Below, in pieces: positions 1 to 9,343 of a DNA stretch of 64,000 nucleotides. The notes beneath the pieces were generated by a model. It saw only the letters and a program-made list of their open reading frames with translations, was not told the DNA's origin and ran no database searches. Made by a program: the position numbers and the translations under genes. The first letter of the stretch is position 1, and every line of letters starts with the position of its first letter. This stretch comes from Alteromonas sp. KUL49 (GTDB lineage: Bacteria; Pseudomonadota; Gammaproteobacteria; Enterobacterales; Alteromonadaceae): positions 62,001-126,000 of the forward strand of contig NZ_BJKL01000001.1 of assembly GCF_006538345.1 (NCBI RefSeq). The letters run 5' to 3'.

Positions 1-1
1 C

Positions 2-253
2 TCCACGAATATTCTTACTTCATTGAAAAATATCGTTGATAAGATGCAAGACGTTGACGGTGCAACCGCAACGGTATTCAAATCTGCTTTAGAGCAAACC
101 GCCGCAGTTCGAAATATTACCGATAAAATTCACAGCATCGATAATCAGGCGGAAGAAAACGTGGCCGGTGCAACGCAAATTGGTCATGCGGCTCATCAAC
201 TCGCCGCCATCTCAGAAGACATGCAAAGCATGGTAGAAGAGTATAAAACCTAG
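2..253 (+). CDS. Methyl-accepting chemotaxis protein, C-terminal end (5' truncated by window)
   Basis: The reading frame is open to the left edge, so only the last ~83 residues are present. They form an alpha-helical, coiled-coil-like segment (NITDKIHSIDNQAEEN, then an Ala/Gln-rich stretch ending MVEEYKT), which is typical of the distal signalling helix of chemoreceptors. Such proteins relay ligand binding to CheA/CheW at the cell pole. No ligand-binding or HAMP region is visible, so the stimulus cannot be stated. The stop codon lies 9 bases from the convergent lacI-type gene, leaving no room for a separate terminator. Confidence 0.75.
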   Translation, partial: STNILTSLKNIVDKMQDVDGATATVFKSALEQTAAVRNITDKIHSIDNQAEENVAGATQIGHAAHQLAAISEDMQSMVEEYKT

Positions 254-262
254 TATTAACGC

Positions 263-1264
263 TTAGCCTTCGAACCGCATAGTCGACTCGCGTAAGATTA
301 ACTGCGGTTCGAATACTGGGCGTAAACTCAATGAATGGTTGTATACATTATTGAGAATAAAACGAGAGGCCATTTCCCCCATTTGATAAATAGGGTTACT
401 CACTGTGGTCAATCTAGGAAATATATGGTGAGCAAATACCGCGTCATCAAACCCCACAACTGACAAATCGTGTGGCAAACTCATCCCCAAATCTCGAGCG
501 CAACTCATCGCACCCGAGGCCATCCAGTCATTCGCGCACACCAGGGCTGAAAAAGGGATATCTTGAGAAAGGAGTTCGAGCAACCCAAGTTTGCCATCAT
601 CTTCGTTATAGTGCCCTTCATAGATAAGTGCTGGATTCACGGGAAGACCTGCTTCTTCTAGTGCGCGACGATGGCCAGCTAAACGTTGATTCGCATCTCG
701 TTTGTCTGATGGCCCGGATATGTAGGCAATATCTTTATGGCCTAAGCTGATGAGGTGCTGGGTTGCGAGATAACCACCCATTTCATTGTCTAAGCTAATA
801 CAGCTATTTTCTAGGCCTTCTACTTGGCGGTTAACCACAGAAATAGGCAGGCGGGTGTCGTTAACTTCTTTTAAGTAGGCATCAGGCATGGCTTCAACAT
901 GCATAATTAGCGCATCACAATTTCTGCTAATGAGAAACTCAACGGCATCTTTCTCAGTTTCTAAATTATTGTGACCTACCGTAATAATTACGTGCTTATC
1001 AGCATTGCGAAGGGTTGATTCAATGGCTTGCATCAAATCGCCAAAGAAGGGAGTGTTTAACTCTGAAACAAGAACACCAATACTATCTGAGCGGTTGGTC
1101 GCTAAACTTCGCGCTACCGAATTGGGGCGATAGTTTAACTCGCGCATGGCTTGCTCTACTTTGGCTTTTAACGCTTTATTGACGGTTGTTTTGCCATTGA
1201 GAACACGAGACACGGTAGAAAGTGAAACTCCTGCCCGTTCTGCCACTTGATAGATTGTTGCCAC
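263..1264 (-). CDS. LacI-family transcriptional repressor of the beta-glucoside locus
   Basis: This is a full-length LacI/GalR protein of 333 residues. The N-terminal helix-turn-helix reads TIYQVAERAGVSLSTVSRVL and is followed by the hinge region and a periplasmic-binding-protein-like sugar domain (from about residue 60, IGVLVSELNTPFFG, to ILRESTMRFEG). The start is GTG, with GGGGAA just upstream; no better ATG exists. It is the last gene of the leftward series beta-glucosidase, symporter, regulator. Three GAAAGCGCTTTC-type palindromes between the two arms of the locus have the form LacI-family proteins usually bind, so it probably represses both arms until a glucoside-derived ligand binds. 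The ligand is inferred from the neighbours only. Confidence 0.9.
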   Translation of the reverse strand: MATIYQVAERAGVSLSTVSRVLNGKTTVNKALKAKVEQAMRELNYRPNSVARSLATNRSDSIGVLVSELNTPFFGDLMQAIESTLRNADKHVIITVGHNNLETEKDAVEFLISRNCDALIMHVEAMPDAYLKEVNDTRLPISVVNRQVEGLENSCISLDNEMGGYLATQHLISLGHKDIAYISGPSDKRDANQRLAGHRRALEEAGLPVNPALIYEGHYNEDDGKLGLLELLSQDIPFSALVCANDWMASGAMSCARDLGMSLPHDLSVVGFDDAVFAHHIFPRLTTVSNPIYQMGEMASRFILNNVYNHSLSLRPVFEPQLILRESTMRFEG

Positions 1265-1300
1265 GCGTTTTATTCCCCACTACATTAAAAGGTTCACACT

Positions 1301-1326
1301 TGTGCTCAACGTTACTATTGAGCACA
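1301..1326. other. Perfect 9-bp inverted repeat between symporter and regulator genes
   Basis: TGTGCTCAA (1301-1309) and TTGAGCACA (1318-1326) are exact reverse complements around an 8-base loop, inside the 73-base gap between the symporter stop and the lacI-type start. No T run follows on either strand, so it is not a classical terminator. It may be an RNA hairpin that lowers read-through or trims the operon message ahead of the regulator gene, or an operator. The function is inferred. Confidence 0.5.
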
Positions 1327-1337
1327 TAAGAGAACTA

Positions 1338-2882
1338 TTATGCCGTGATTGTCTGTGCTTCGCTACGGCGCTTGTGAAGTGTGTCCGTTACTTCTTGTTG
1401 TTTGGCATCAGTGAGAGGGTAGAACCAAATGAGAACAGCACCAGCAATACCGAAACATGCGGGGATCCAGCTCATTAGTGCCTTCATACCTTCCAAAGAC
1501 TGTGTAATAGTTTCGGGTTCCATGCCGTTATATCCATAGCTACCAAGAACCAGCAATACCAGTGCTCCCGCGAAACCACCACCTGTTTTTTGAACAAATG
1601 AACCGGCGGAATAGGTTAGCCCGGTAGCTCTTCGTCCCGTTCGCCATTCATTGTAATCGGCAGAGTCACCCAGCATAGAGAAGAACAGTGTAGGCATTAT
1701 GGCGGCAAAGAACTCAGCGCCACATCCAAGAGCAAATATCCCCATTACTGCGTTTTCCGGAACAAAGTAGATGGCACCTGTTAATGCGCTACTAACGAGT
1801 AAAGAGAGTATGAAAAGCGGTTTTCTTCCCATTCTTTTGGCGAGTATTGGCGTGGCTAACGCGCCCAATATAGATACCACTAATAATGCTATGAAAAAGT
1901 AACCCGTTAACAGTTCATCGCCCATGTAATACTTAAAGTAGTAGGCAATAACCCCATACTTAATACCGTTGAACATCATTGTGAGAAAGCCCATTCCCAA
2001 TAAAATTAACCAAGGTTTATTGGAAAGTAGGTCAATGATGTCTTGTTGTGAACGGCTATTTTGCGATTCCGGACGCTTAATGAGTTTGCGGATAGCCAAT
2101 GTCATGGCGATCATGACGACAACAAAAACGGCACCAGTTTCTACGTTACGGTAGTAAAAGAATGCTGTGATAGCGCCCAGCGGAATAAGTATTAAGGGCA
2201 GTTGGAAGGAAAGGTCTTTTAATTCTTTAGACAAGGTCGTCGTTGTGTCTTGCGGAACGGAGATTCGTTCTTTGGTAGTGGCCACGGTAGTGAGCATTAA
2301 AGCGATAAGCAAAGCTGCAAAAACATACATGGTATATTGGTACCCTTGGGCAGAATTCCCTTCACCAAAAAATTCTACCAGCATGGGAAGGCAGCCCATA
2401 ACAAGCAAACCGCCTGCAAATGCCCCTGCAAACCGAAAGCCAGACAATGAGGTTCGCTCTTTATCGTCTGTGGTCATAACGCCCATGAGTGCTGAATAGG
2501 GCACATTGTTTACCGTGTACGCCAGAGTCAAACCTATATAGGTTAAATAGGCATACACCAGCTTACCGGTGTCTGAAAACGAAGGTGTGGTAAAACACAA
2601 CACCATAAACAGCCCGAGAAATGGTGTAGAGGCTAAAATCCACGGTCTAAACTTACCCAATGAAGTATTCGTTCGATCGGCAATCATACCCATAATGATA
2701 TCGGTGATACCATCCGACAATCGAACCACTAAAAAAAGCATGGCTGCGGCGGCAGCCGTTAATCCAAAGGTATCGGTATAGAAAACTGCAAGATAAGCGA
2801 GTGCTCCACGCCAAACTAGATTGGCTGCTGCATCACCTAGGCCATAACCTACCTTTTCTTTCAGTGACAAGGATGTTTGCAT
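1338..2882 (-). CDS. GPH-family (MelB-type) sugar:cation symporter
   Basis: This 514-residue polytopic membrane protein has about 12 hydrophobic segments. The N-terminus (LSLKEKVGYGLGDAAANLVW) is the hallmark of the glycoside-pentoside-hexuronide symporters, and the loop DRTNTSLGKFRPWI matches the family's conserved cytoplasmic motif. It would import a glycoside or oligosaccharide with Na+ or H+ across the inner membrane. It lies 47 bases downstream of the beta-glucosidase and has a strong ribosome-binding site (AAGGAGAGG) before its ATG. Together they suggest uptake followed by cytoplasmic hydrolysis. The exact substrate cannot be read from sequence. The family assignment is firm. Confidence 0.9.
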   Translation of the reverse strand: MQTSLSLKEKVGYGLGDAAANLVWRGALAYLAVFYTDTFGLTAAAAAMLFLVVRLSDGITDIIMGMIADRTNTSLGKFRPWILASTPFLGLFMVLCFTTPSFSDTGKLVYAYLTYIGLTLAYTVNNVPYSALMGVMTTDDKERTSLSGFRFAGAFAGGLLVMGCLPMLVEFFGEGNSAQGYQYTMYVFAALLIALMLTTVATTKERISVPQDTTTTLSKELKDLSFQLPLILIPLGAITAFFYYRNVETGAVFVVVMIAMTLAIRKLIKRPESQNSRSQQDIIDLLSNKPWLILLGMGFLTMMFNGIKYGVIAYYFKYYMGDELLTGYFFIALLVVSILGALATPILAKRMGRKPLFILSLLVSSALTGAIYFVPENAVMGIFALGCGAEFFAAIMPTLFFSMLGDSADYNEWRTGRRATGLTYSAGSFVQKTGGGFAGALVLLVLGSYGYNGMEPETITQSLEGMKALMSWIPACFGIAGAVLIWFYPLTDAKQQEVTDTLHKRRSEAQTITA

Positions 2883-2929
2883 GATCCTCTCCTTAGAAAT
2901 ATTGTAATTATCGTTTTCTATAAAGTAGG

Positions 2930-4267
2930 TTAGTATCTACTTACTAACAGCTTCTTGAAGGCTTTTGCACTGGCTTTTAACGTACGCTTTTGAGTCTCAA
3001 AATCTACGTGAACAATACCAAATCGTTTTAAGTATCCTTCTGCCCATTCAAAGTTATCCATGAGACTCCACGCAAAGTAACCACTTACTTTTACACCGTG
3101 ATCAATCGCTTTTGAGACCGAAGTCATGTGCCCTGAAAAATACTCAATACGATCCATATCATTAACTTCTCCATCTACCATTTCATCGGCCATGGCCGCT
3201 CCATTTTCAGTAATGTAAATGGGGGGAAGCTGATAGCGGCTGTGTAAAGACGTTAACAGATCATAAAGGGCTTGAGGATAAATTTCCCAACCAATATCGG
3301 TTTTCGGTTGGTTGTGCTCGTGCTCAAAATAAAGCTTGCTTTGGTCTTTTGCCGCTGAGTAATGTAATCGTGTGTAAAAGTTAATGCCGAGAAAGTCGAT
3401 AGGCTGACAGATTTCCTGCATGTCGCCTGGCTCTATTGGAGGCTTGTCATTGTCATCGACTAAGTCTATAACCTCTGGATACGCGCCCTCCATTACCGGC
3501 TGCATATACCATTGGTTGATATATTCATCAGCATTTTTAGTCGCTTCTAAATCCTCTCGCTTGTCAGAACTTGCGTAACATGGTGTAAAGTTGAGTACGA
3601 TACCGCTCAATGCTTTGGGAGCATTTTTTCTCAGTACTTTCATACCTTTACCATGAGCAAGTAGTATATGGTGAGCGGCAGCACGCCCCAGTTTACGGCC
3701 CACTTTTCCAGGGGCATGAACACCAATCTCATAGCCTAGAAACGCCGAACAAAAGGGTTCGTTAAAGGTCGCATAAGAATACACTCTGTCACCTAAAGCT
3801 TTTGTGATTACATCCACATAGTGCTCAAATGCAAAAACGGTGTCTCGGTTAACCCAACCGCCTTTATCTTCAAGATATTGCGGTAAATCCCAGTGGTAAA
3901 GGGTGACAAAAGGCTTAATTCCAGCATCGTTTAAAGAATCAAGCAATTGAATATAGAACGAGAGCCCTTCTTCACGAAGCTCACCACTGGCACTGACTAC
4001 ACGTGGCCAAGATATCGAAAAACGGTACGCGTCTACGTTTAAGTCTTGAAGTAGTGCTACGTCATCTTTCCAACGTTCGATGTGCTCGCAAGCTCGAACA
4101 CCATCAGACTTGTCAGCAATAGCACCCTCTTTCTCGCAAAAGGTGTCCCAAATGCAGGGCTCTCTTCCTGCAATATCACCTTCTATCTGAAATGACGATG
4201 TGGCAGTGCCGAATAGAAATGACTTTCTATTCATTTCGCTGTTAGAAGGTATAACGATATCTTTCAT
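2930..4267 (-). CDS. GH1 family beta-glucosidase
   Basis: Glycoside hydrolase family 1, about 445 residues, the usual length. From the ATG at 4267 the acid/base glutamate is in TFNEP (E170) and the nucleophile is in YITENG (E354); both are intact. The N-terminal FLFGTATSSFQIEG is the standard GH1 opening. The frame extends upstream to a TTG, but the ATG before KDIVIPSNSE is preferred; a second ATG at 4234 is possible. No signal peptide is seen, so the enzyme is cytoplasmic and hydrolyses imported beta-glucosides. It is first in the leftward operon, and a LacI-type operator (4334-4347) sits about 70 bases upstream of its start. Confidence 0.92.
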   Translation of the reverse strand: MKDIVIPSNSEMNRKSFLFGTATSSFQIEGDIAGREPCIWDTFCEKEGAIADKSDGVRACEHIERWKDDVALLQDLNVDAYRFSISWPRVVSASGELREEGLSFYIQLLDSLNDAGIKPFVTLYHWDLPQYLEDKGGWVNRDTVFAFEHYVDVITKALGDRVYSYATFNEPFCSAFLGYEIGVHAPGKVGRKLGRAAAHHILLAHGKGMKVLRKNAPKALSGIVLNFTPCYASSDKREDLEATKNADEYINQWYMQPVMEGAYPEVIDLVDDNDKPPIEPGDMQEICQPIDFLGINFYTRLHYSAAKDQSKLYFEHEHNQPKTDIGWEIYPQALYDLLTSLHSRYQLPPIYITENGAAMADEMVDGEVNDMDRIEYFSGHMTSVSKAIDHGVKVSGYFAWSLMDNFEWAEGYLKRFGIVHVDFETQKRTLKASAKAFKKLLVSRY

Positions 4268-4333
4268 AATTTGGGTAAACCTTTTGACTCTTACTATCAA
4301 TGGGCCTGTTTATAACATGAACAACTCTTATTG

Positions 4334-4347
4334 AGAAAGCGCTTTCT
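4334..4347. promoter_or_regulatory. LacI-type operator 1 (beta-glucosidase side)
   Basis: AGAAAGCGCTTTCT is a perfect 14-bp palindrome with the central CG step typical of LacI/GalR operators. It is placed upstream of the beta-glucosidase operon. The same motif recurs twice near the TonB receptor start. Assignment to the LacI-type regulator at 263-1264 is by proximity. Confidence 0.75.
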
Positions 4348-4472
4348 TTAAATTTGTTAAAACTTTTCTTATGTTGACGTACAGAGTCGTGATTATGTTC
4401 ATTGATTTCCTAAATAAATTCTATGAATCTGAATGTCAATAAGTCTTTGTTTTTAATCGGTTAATGTGTATT

Positions 4473-4501
4473 TTTTGTAAATTTTATTATGCTGCTATAC
4501 T
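4473..4501 (+). promoter_or_regulatory. Possible sigma-70 promoter for the TonB receptor operon
   Basis: TTTTTG (4473-4478) and TATACT (4496-4501) are separated by 17 bases, about 160 bases upstream of the receptor start. The -10 is good and the -35 is weak. Operators 2 and 3 lie downstream of it, where a bound repressor would block elongation or initiation. Confidence 0.35.
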
Positions 4502-4560
4502 CTTTGTAGTGAAATAATTGTAAAAAAGATGTTGATCTTTGTTTCCTGATCCCTTAGCTT

Positions 4561-4576
4561 GAGAAAGCGCTTTCTC
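4561..4576. promoter_or_regulatory. LacI-type operator 2 (TonB receptor side)
   Basis: GAGAAAGCGCTTTCTC is a perfect 16-bp palindrome containing the same 14-bp core as operator 1. It lies about 90 bases before the receptor start codon. Confidence 0.75.
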
Positions 4577-4602
4577 TTTTGGGGTTTTTATTTCAGCGGT
4601 TG

Positions 4603-4616
4603 AGAAAGCCCTTTCT
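4603..4616. promoter_or_regulatory. LacI-type operator 3 (degenerate copy)
   Basis: AGAAAGCCCTTTCT differs from the perfect palindrome by one base. It begins 42 bases after the start of operator 2, close to four helical turns, so cooperative binding is possible. It also argues that the receptor gene starts downstream at GTG 4664 rather than at the TTG at 4616. Confidence 0.65.
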
Positions 4617-4663
4617 TGGGAGCGCGAAAACTCAACACAGCAACACAACAAGAGAGAAAGACC

Positions 4664-7600
4664 GTGACACAGAAGAAATTACATAAATCCAAATTAGCGA
4701 CGAGTCTGTCTTTAATACTAGGGACTAGTCTGCTTGCACCAGTGTATGCGCAAGACACACAAGATGATGATGTAGAGGTTATCCAAGTAACGGGTATTCG
4801 TGGAAGTGTTCAAGAATCAATGGGCATCAAGCGAGACTCAGCCGGTGTCGTTGATGCAATTTCTGCGGAAGATATTGGTAAGTTCCCAGACACCAACTTA
4901 GCCGAATCACTACAACGTATCACTGGTATTTCAATTAGCCGAAATAACGGCGAAGGTGATCAAATTACAGCGCGTGGTTTTGGTCCAGACTTTAACATGG
5001 TGACGTTGAATGGCCGTACTATGCCAGGTTCAGCGTTACCCGGTGGTGGCGGTACACCAAACTCTCGCGCGTTCTCATTCTCTGATTTAGCCTCAGAAAG
5101 TGTTCGTGCGGTAAGTGTTTATAAAACCGGTCGTGCAAGTATTGCTAGCGGCGGTATTGGTGCAGTTGTTGATATTAGAACGGCACGTCCATTTTCATCC
5201 TCTGAATCTGGTTTCACTGCAAGCGTTGGTGCAAAAGCGCTAGCAGATACGACCAATCGTGTTGGCGACGACGTTACCCCAGAAGTGTCAGGCTTCATCA
5301 ACTACGTCAATGACGACAATACCTTTGGTGTTACATTTACTGGCTCATTCCAAGATCGTGACAGTGCTGCTCAAGGCGCATTTGTTAACCAGTGGCGTGT
5401 GAATCCTTTTGATGGAACCATTCCACAATCACCAAGTGCTGATAACCCAGCAAGTGGCGATCCTGTAGTACTTAACAACGCACCAGCTATGGGTCAACTA
5501 TTCGCAATCCCATCTGACTTACGTTACTACATGGCAGACCGTGAGCGTGACCGTACTAATGCTCAGTTAACATTGCAGTTTGCACCAAGCGATAAAATGA
5601 CTGCAACACTTGACTACACCTACTCACGCCAAGACTTATTCGAAGCTCGCGCAGAACAGTCTATCTGGATGGATGACCGTTACTTTGCCGAACTTACGTT
5701 TGATGATGAAACGGTGAAAACACCGGTTCTTATCTCTCAAGAACGTCGTGACCTATTGCCTCGTGACTTAGGTTTGGCAATCCAAGAGCTAAACCAAGTT
5801 AACGAAAACAAATCGATTGGTTTTAACCTTGAATATTTCGTTAACGACGACCTAACCCTAGTATTCGACGTTCACAATTCATCTGCAGAAGGCCGTCCAG
5901 ATGCACCTTATGGTACTTGGACTAACCTTGGTCTTGGTGCAAACGTTGTGCGTGGTCAAGGTGTTGATTTCCGTGGCGACTTCCCAATCATGCTTGTGGA
6001 CTTCGATGACGTATCTCGCACTAACTTAAATGGTAATGGTGTTCTTGACGAGTCTGATGTTGGTACCTCTATTTTGGATATGAACTTCAGTAACCAAGAT
6101 ACTGAAATCACTCAAGCACGTATCGACGGTAGCTACACCCTTGATACAGGTAGCATCAACTTTGGTATTGAATCTCGTTCCATGGAGAGTACATCACTCC
6201 AGTCATTAACTCGTCATACTATGGGTAACTGGGGTATTGAAAACCCAGGCGAACTACCTACTGGTTCATTGACGCCTCTTGATCTTGCAAGTGAGTTCAG
6301 TGACTTCAATACTAACGGTATCTTTTCTCAAGGCTTTACAGGAAGTGTATCTGAAATTGGTGCATTCGCTGGTCAGGCATACGGCTTCAACCTTGTTGCA
6401 GACAACCCATTTGCGACTAACCGTACCATCGAAGAAGACATCACGGCAGTGTACTTCGAGTTCGACCTTGAAGGCGAACTCAGCGGTATGCCATATAACA
6501 TTCTTACCGGTGTGCGCTATGAGAATACTGATGTAACTTCAGTTGCTAACATCAGTTTACCTAGCGGTATTGCATGGGAAGGTAACAACGACTTTAACGT
6601 ACGCTTCGGTAGCGATATGGAAGATGTGTCGGTAGATTCGAGCTATGACCACATATTGCCTGCATTGGACTTCGATATTGAGCTGAAAGAAAACGTGATT
6701 GCTCGTTTCTCTTACAGCAAAACTATTGCTAGACCAACCTACAATAACTTAAGTGCAGCAGCGACAGTGTCACCACCGAGCGGTCCTACACTGATCACTG
6801 GTGAGGCTACCGCTACAGCAAGCTCAGGTAACCCATCATTGGTTCCGCTAGAGTCTGATAACCTAGATATCTCAATTGAATACTACTTCGATGAGACAAG
6901 CTATGTGTCGTTAGGTTTCTTCGACAAACGCGTTAAGAACTTCATTGGTAATGAGCAGGTAGAAGAGAGCATCTTTGGTTTAACCGATGCCACTGCAGGT
7001 CCTCGCGCACTTGCTGCGCAAGCGGAACTAGAGCGTCTTGGCATTCCATTGAGCGATACTACCTTGTTCAACATGGTGGCTGCGATGGAAAACAACGTAG
7101 ACTACTTCTCATTAACGGATGAACAGTTTGAAGCTGCTTATGATGTGCTTCCAAACAGCAGTGACCCAGAATTAATATTTATTAATTCTAAACCTGTAAA
7201 CAACAAGAGTGCGAACATCTACGGTTTCGAGATTGCCGGTCAACACTTCTTCGGTGATTCAGGTTTTGGTGTGATGGCTAACTACACATCGGTAACGGGT
7301 GATGTAGGGTTTGACAACAACGCCGACCCATCAATTACACAGTTTGCTCTCGTTGGTTTGAGCGATACCGCAAACATTATCTTGATGTATGAAATGGATG
7401 AAATTCAAGCACGTATCGCTTACAACTGGCGTGATGAGTTCCTAGATACAACGTCTCAATACGTTAATGAGCCGGGGTATACAGAAGCTTATTCGCAAAT
7501 CGACTTCAGTGTTTCTTACGAAGTAATGGAAGACCTTACCGTGTCATTTGAAGGTATAAACATTACTGAAGAGAACCGTCGTCGTCACGGTAGAACAAGC

Positions 7601-7666
7601 GCTATGGTGTGGAATATTGACGAACTTGGTGCTCGTTATGCACTAGGTGTTCGCTACAAGTTCTAA
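4664..7666 (+). CDS. TonB-dependent outer-membrane receptor
   Basis: About 1000 residues from the GTG at 4664, which has AGAGAGAAAG upstream. A signal peptide (LATSLSLILGTSLLAPVYA, cleaved near residue 29) is followed by a TonB-box-like EVIQVTGIR. Next come a plug domain with DIGKFPDTNLAESLQRITG and a long beta-barrel ending in RYKF, a C-terminal Phe typical of outer-membrane proteins. The length and the plug sequence match the large receptors of marine and Caulobacter-type bacteria that import oligosaccharides. Position opposite the beta-glucosidase operon, with shared operators, suggests the ligand is a beta-glucoside polymer fragment. It is the head of an operon with two halogenase homologues. 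Confidence 0.92.
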   Translation: MTQKKLHKSKLATSLSLILGTSLLAPVYAQDTQDDDVEVIQVTGIRGSVQESMGIKRDSAGVVDAISAEDIGKFPDTNLAESLQRITGISISRNNGEGDQITARGFGPDFNMVTLNGRTMPGSALPGGGGTPNSRAFSFSDLASESVRAVSVYKTGRASIASGGIGAVVDIRTARPFSSSESGFTASVGAKALADTTNRVGDDVTPEVSGFINYVNDDNTFGVTFTGSFQDRDSAAQGAFVNQWRVNPFDGTIPQSPSADNPASGDPVVLNNAPAMGQLFAIPSDLRYYMADRERDRTNAQLTLQFAPSDKMTATLDYTYSRQDLFEARAEQSIWMDDRYFAELTFDDETVKTPVLISQERRDLLPRDLGLAIQELNQVNENKSIGFNLEYFVNDDLTLVFDVHNSSAEGRPDAPYGTWTNLGLGANVVRGQGVDFRGDFPIMLVDFDDVSRTNLNGNGVLDESDVGTSILDMNFSNQDTEITQARIDGSYTLDTGSINFGIESRSMESTSLQSLTRHTMGNWGIENPGELPTGSLTPLDLASEFSDFNTNGIFSQGFTGSVSEIGAFAGQAYGFNLVADNPFATNRTIEEDITAVYFEFDLEGELSGMPYNILTGVRYENTDVTSVANISLPSGIAWEGNNDFNVRFGSDMEDVSVDSSYDHILPALDFDIELKENVIARFSYSKTIARPTYNNLSAAATVSPPSGPTLITGEATATASSGNPSLVPLESDNLDISIEYYFDETSYVSLGFFDKRVKNFIGNEQVEESIFGLTDATAGPRALAAQAELERLGIPLSDTTLFNMVAAMENNVDYFSLTDEQFEAAYDVLPNSSDPELIFINSKPVNNKSANIYGFEIAGQHFFGDSGFGVMANYTSVTGDVGFDNNADPSITQFALVGLSDTANIILMYEMDEIQARIAYNWRDEFLDTTSQYVNEPGYTEAYSQIDFSVSYEVMEDLTVSFEGINITEENRRRHGRTSAMVWNIDELGARYALGVRYKF

Positions 7667-7682
7667 AAAGTGTGGTGTGCCT

Positions 7683-7728
7683 TGCCCGCCTTTAAGCGAG
7701 AGTAGGTTGCTTTTTGGCGGGCACTTTT
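7683..7728 (+). terminator. Hairpin after TonB receptor (terminator or attenuator)
   Basis: TGCCCGCC (7683-7690) pairs with GGCGGGCA (7716-7723) and is followed by CTTTTG. The inner AAGC/GCTT can extend the fold. The weak T run suggests partial termination, leaving lower expression of the halogenase-like genes than of the receptor. Confidence 0.5.
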
Positions 7729-7765
7729 GTCATATTGATGTTAAATACAACAAAAGTGAAAGCAT

Positions 7766-9328
7766 GTGAGTCAACAATCTATTAAAAATGTTGTGATTGT
7801 CGGTGGTGGAACCGCAGGCTGGTTAAGCGCTGGTGTGTTAGCTGCGAAACTCGGCCAGCAATCACTACAAAAAACATCTGCAATAAACGTAACCTTAGTG
7901 GAGTCTCCAGAGGTCTCAACTATAGGCGTGGGTGAAGGGTCTTGGCCTTCGCTCAGAGATACGCTTCTTGATATTGGTATAAAAGAGTCTGAGTTTATTA
8001 CTCAATGCCACGCTTCATACAAGCAAGGGTCAACATTTAGTCGCTGGAAATACGACGACAAACCCCATCAATACCAACATCCATTTACTACTCCATCGGG
8101 CTATGTGGAAATGGATATTCATGCGCAGTGGCAAAATTTATGTGCCGAAGAATCTTTCGAGCAAAGCTTTTGCATTCAACCTGAAATGTGTGATTTAGGA
8201 AAAGCGCCTAAACAGGTAAAAACCCCTGACTATGCGTACGTTCTTAATTATGGCTACCACTTTGATGCCACGGCACTGGCTCATTTACTCACCAGTCACT
8301 GCGTGAGTAATTTAGGGGTTAACCATATTAAAGCGCATATTAGTTCGGTTAATAGCGCAGCAGATGGGAACATTGCGTCACTAACCACTAATGAAGGTGA
8401 CGTGATAGAGGGCGACCTATTCATCGACTGTAGCGGCGGAAAAGCCCTACTGATTGGCGAACACTTCGGTGTTAACTGGCGCTCTATGTCAGGCGTGCTT
8501 ATGAATAACAGGGCGATGGCGGTGCAAGTGCCGTATGAAGATTCTGATAACGACATATCATCTACAACAATTGCCACCGGAAAGCCTTTTGGTTGGACAT
8601 GGGACATTGGTTTACAACACCGTCGCGGTGTAGGCATGGTGTATAACGACCAGTTTGCCTCAAGTGACCAAGTACAAAGTACCTTACTTGCCCATGTGGG
8701 TGAGCGTGCTTCGCAAGCCACCATAGATCAATGCACCATAAGGTCGCTTTCATTTGACCCAGGTTATCGAGAGCAATTCTGGGTGAAGAACTGTTTAAGC
8801 TTGGGAATGTCATCTGGCTTTATCGAGCCCCTTGAAGCGTCTGCAATCGCCATGATTGAGTTGGGATTGCGTATGTTATACGAACAATTCCCGAAAGATA
8901 TGTTTCACATGGAACGTTTGTCAAAGCGCTACAATGATCGCTTTACCTATCGTTGGGAACGGGTAATCGATTTCCTCAAACTTCACTATATTTTGAGTGA
9001 GCGAAGCGACCCATATTGGTTAGCGCAAAGAGACCCAATGAGTATTCCCGATTCACTCAAAGAAATGATGGAGATGTGGAAATACCAACCTCCCAGTCGT
9101 TTCGACTTTATTCAAAACGAAGAAATCTTTCCTTCGGCAAGCTACCAATATGTGCTCTATGGCATGGGTTACCACACTCAGGTAAATCATTTGCTCAGCA
9201 CAACGCCAGAAGCCAAAAAAGCCATGGCTATTCGAAAGCAATTAGAGCAACAACGGCCTCAGTTTATGGCAGGGCTTCCGACCAACAGGCAGCTTCTTGA
9301 ACAGTTAGTTGCAATGCACAGTAAGTAA
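7766..9328 (+). CDS. Flavin-dependent tryptophan-halogenase-like protein 1
   Basis: A 520-residue protein of the tryptophan halogenase family. The FAD-binding GGGTAGW is at residues 13-19, and a lysine in the family's catalytic position is K86 (HASYKQG). The diagnostic WxWxIP motif reads GWTWDIGL here, with Gly in place of Pro. The start is GTG; an overlapping ATG is followed at once by a stop. Members next to TonB receptors are common in marine and caulobacterial polysaccharide loci, and their substrates are mostly unknown. Free-tryptophan halogenation should not be assumed. Halogenation needs FADH2 from a separate flavin reductase, which is not seen nearby. Confidence 0.85.
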   Translation: MSQQSIKNVVIVGGGTAGWLSAGVLAAKLGQQSLQKTSAINVTLVESPEVSTIGVGEGSWPSLRDTLLDIGIKESEFITQCHASYKQGSTFSRWKYDDKPHQYQHPFTTPSGYVEMDIHAQWQNLCAEESFEQSFCIQPEMCDLGKAPKQVKTPDYAYVLNYGYHFDATALAHLLTSHCVSNLGVNHIKAHISSVNSAADGNIASLTTNEGDVIEGDLFIDCSGGKALLIGEHFGVNWRSMSGVLMNNRAMAVQVPYEDSDNDISSTTIATGKPFGWTWDIGLQHRRGVGMVYNDQFASSDQVQSTLLAHVGERASQATIDQCTIRSLSFDPGYREQFWVKNCLSLGMSSGFIEPLEASAIAMIELGLRMLYEQFPKDMFHMERLSKRYNDRFTYRWERVIDFLKLHYILSERSDPYWLAQRDPMSIPDSLKEMMEMWKYQPPSRFDFIQNEEIFPSASYQYVLYGMGYHTQVNHLLSTTPEAKKAMAIRKQLEQQRPQFMAGLPTNRQLLEQLVAMHSK

Positions 9329-9343
9329 CAAGGCAATAAAAAA

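Noticed and set aside
4616..4663. TTG at 4616 as the TonB receptor start
   Set aside because: It would sit on operator 3, has no ribosome-binding site, and the signal peptide fits better from GTG 4664.
8296..8724. 142-codon frame antisense to halogenase 1
   Set aside because: Lies wholly inside a strongly supported gene with no family of its own.
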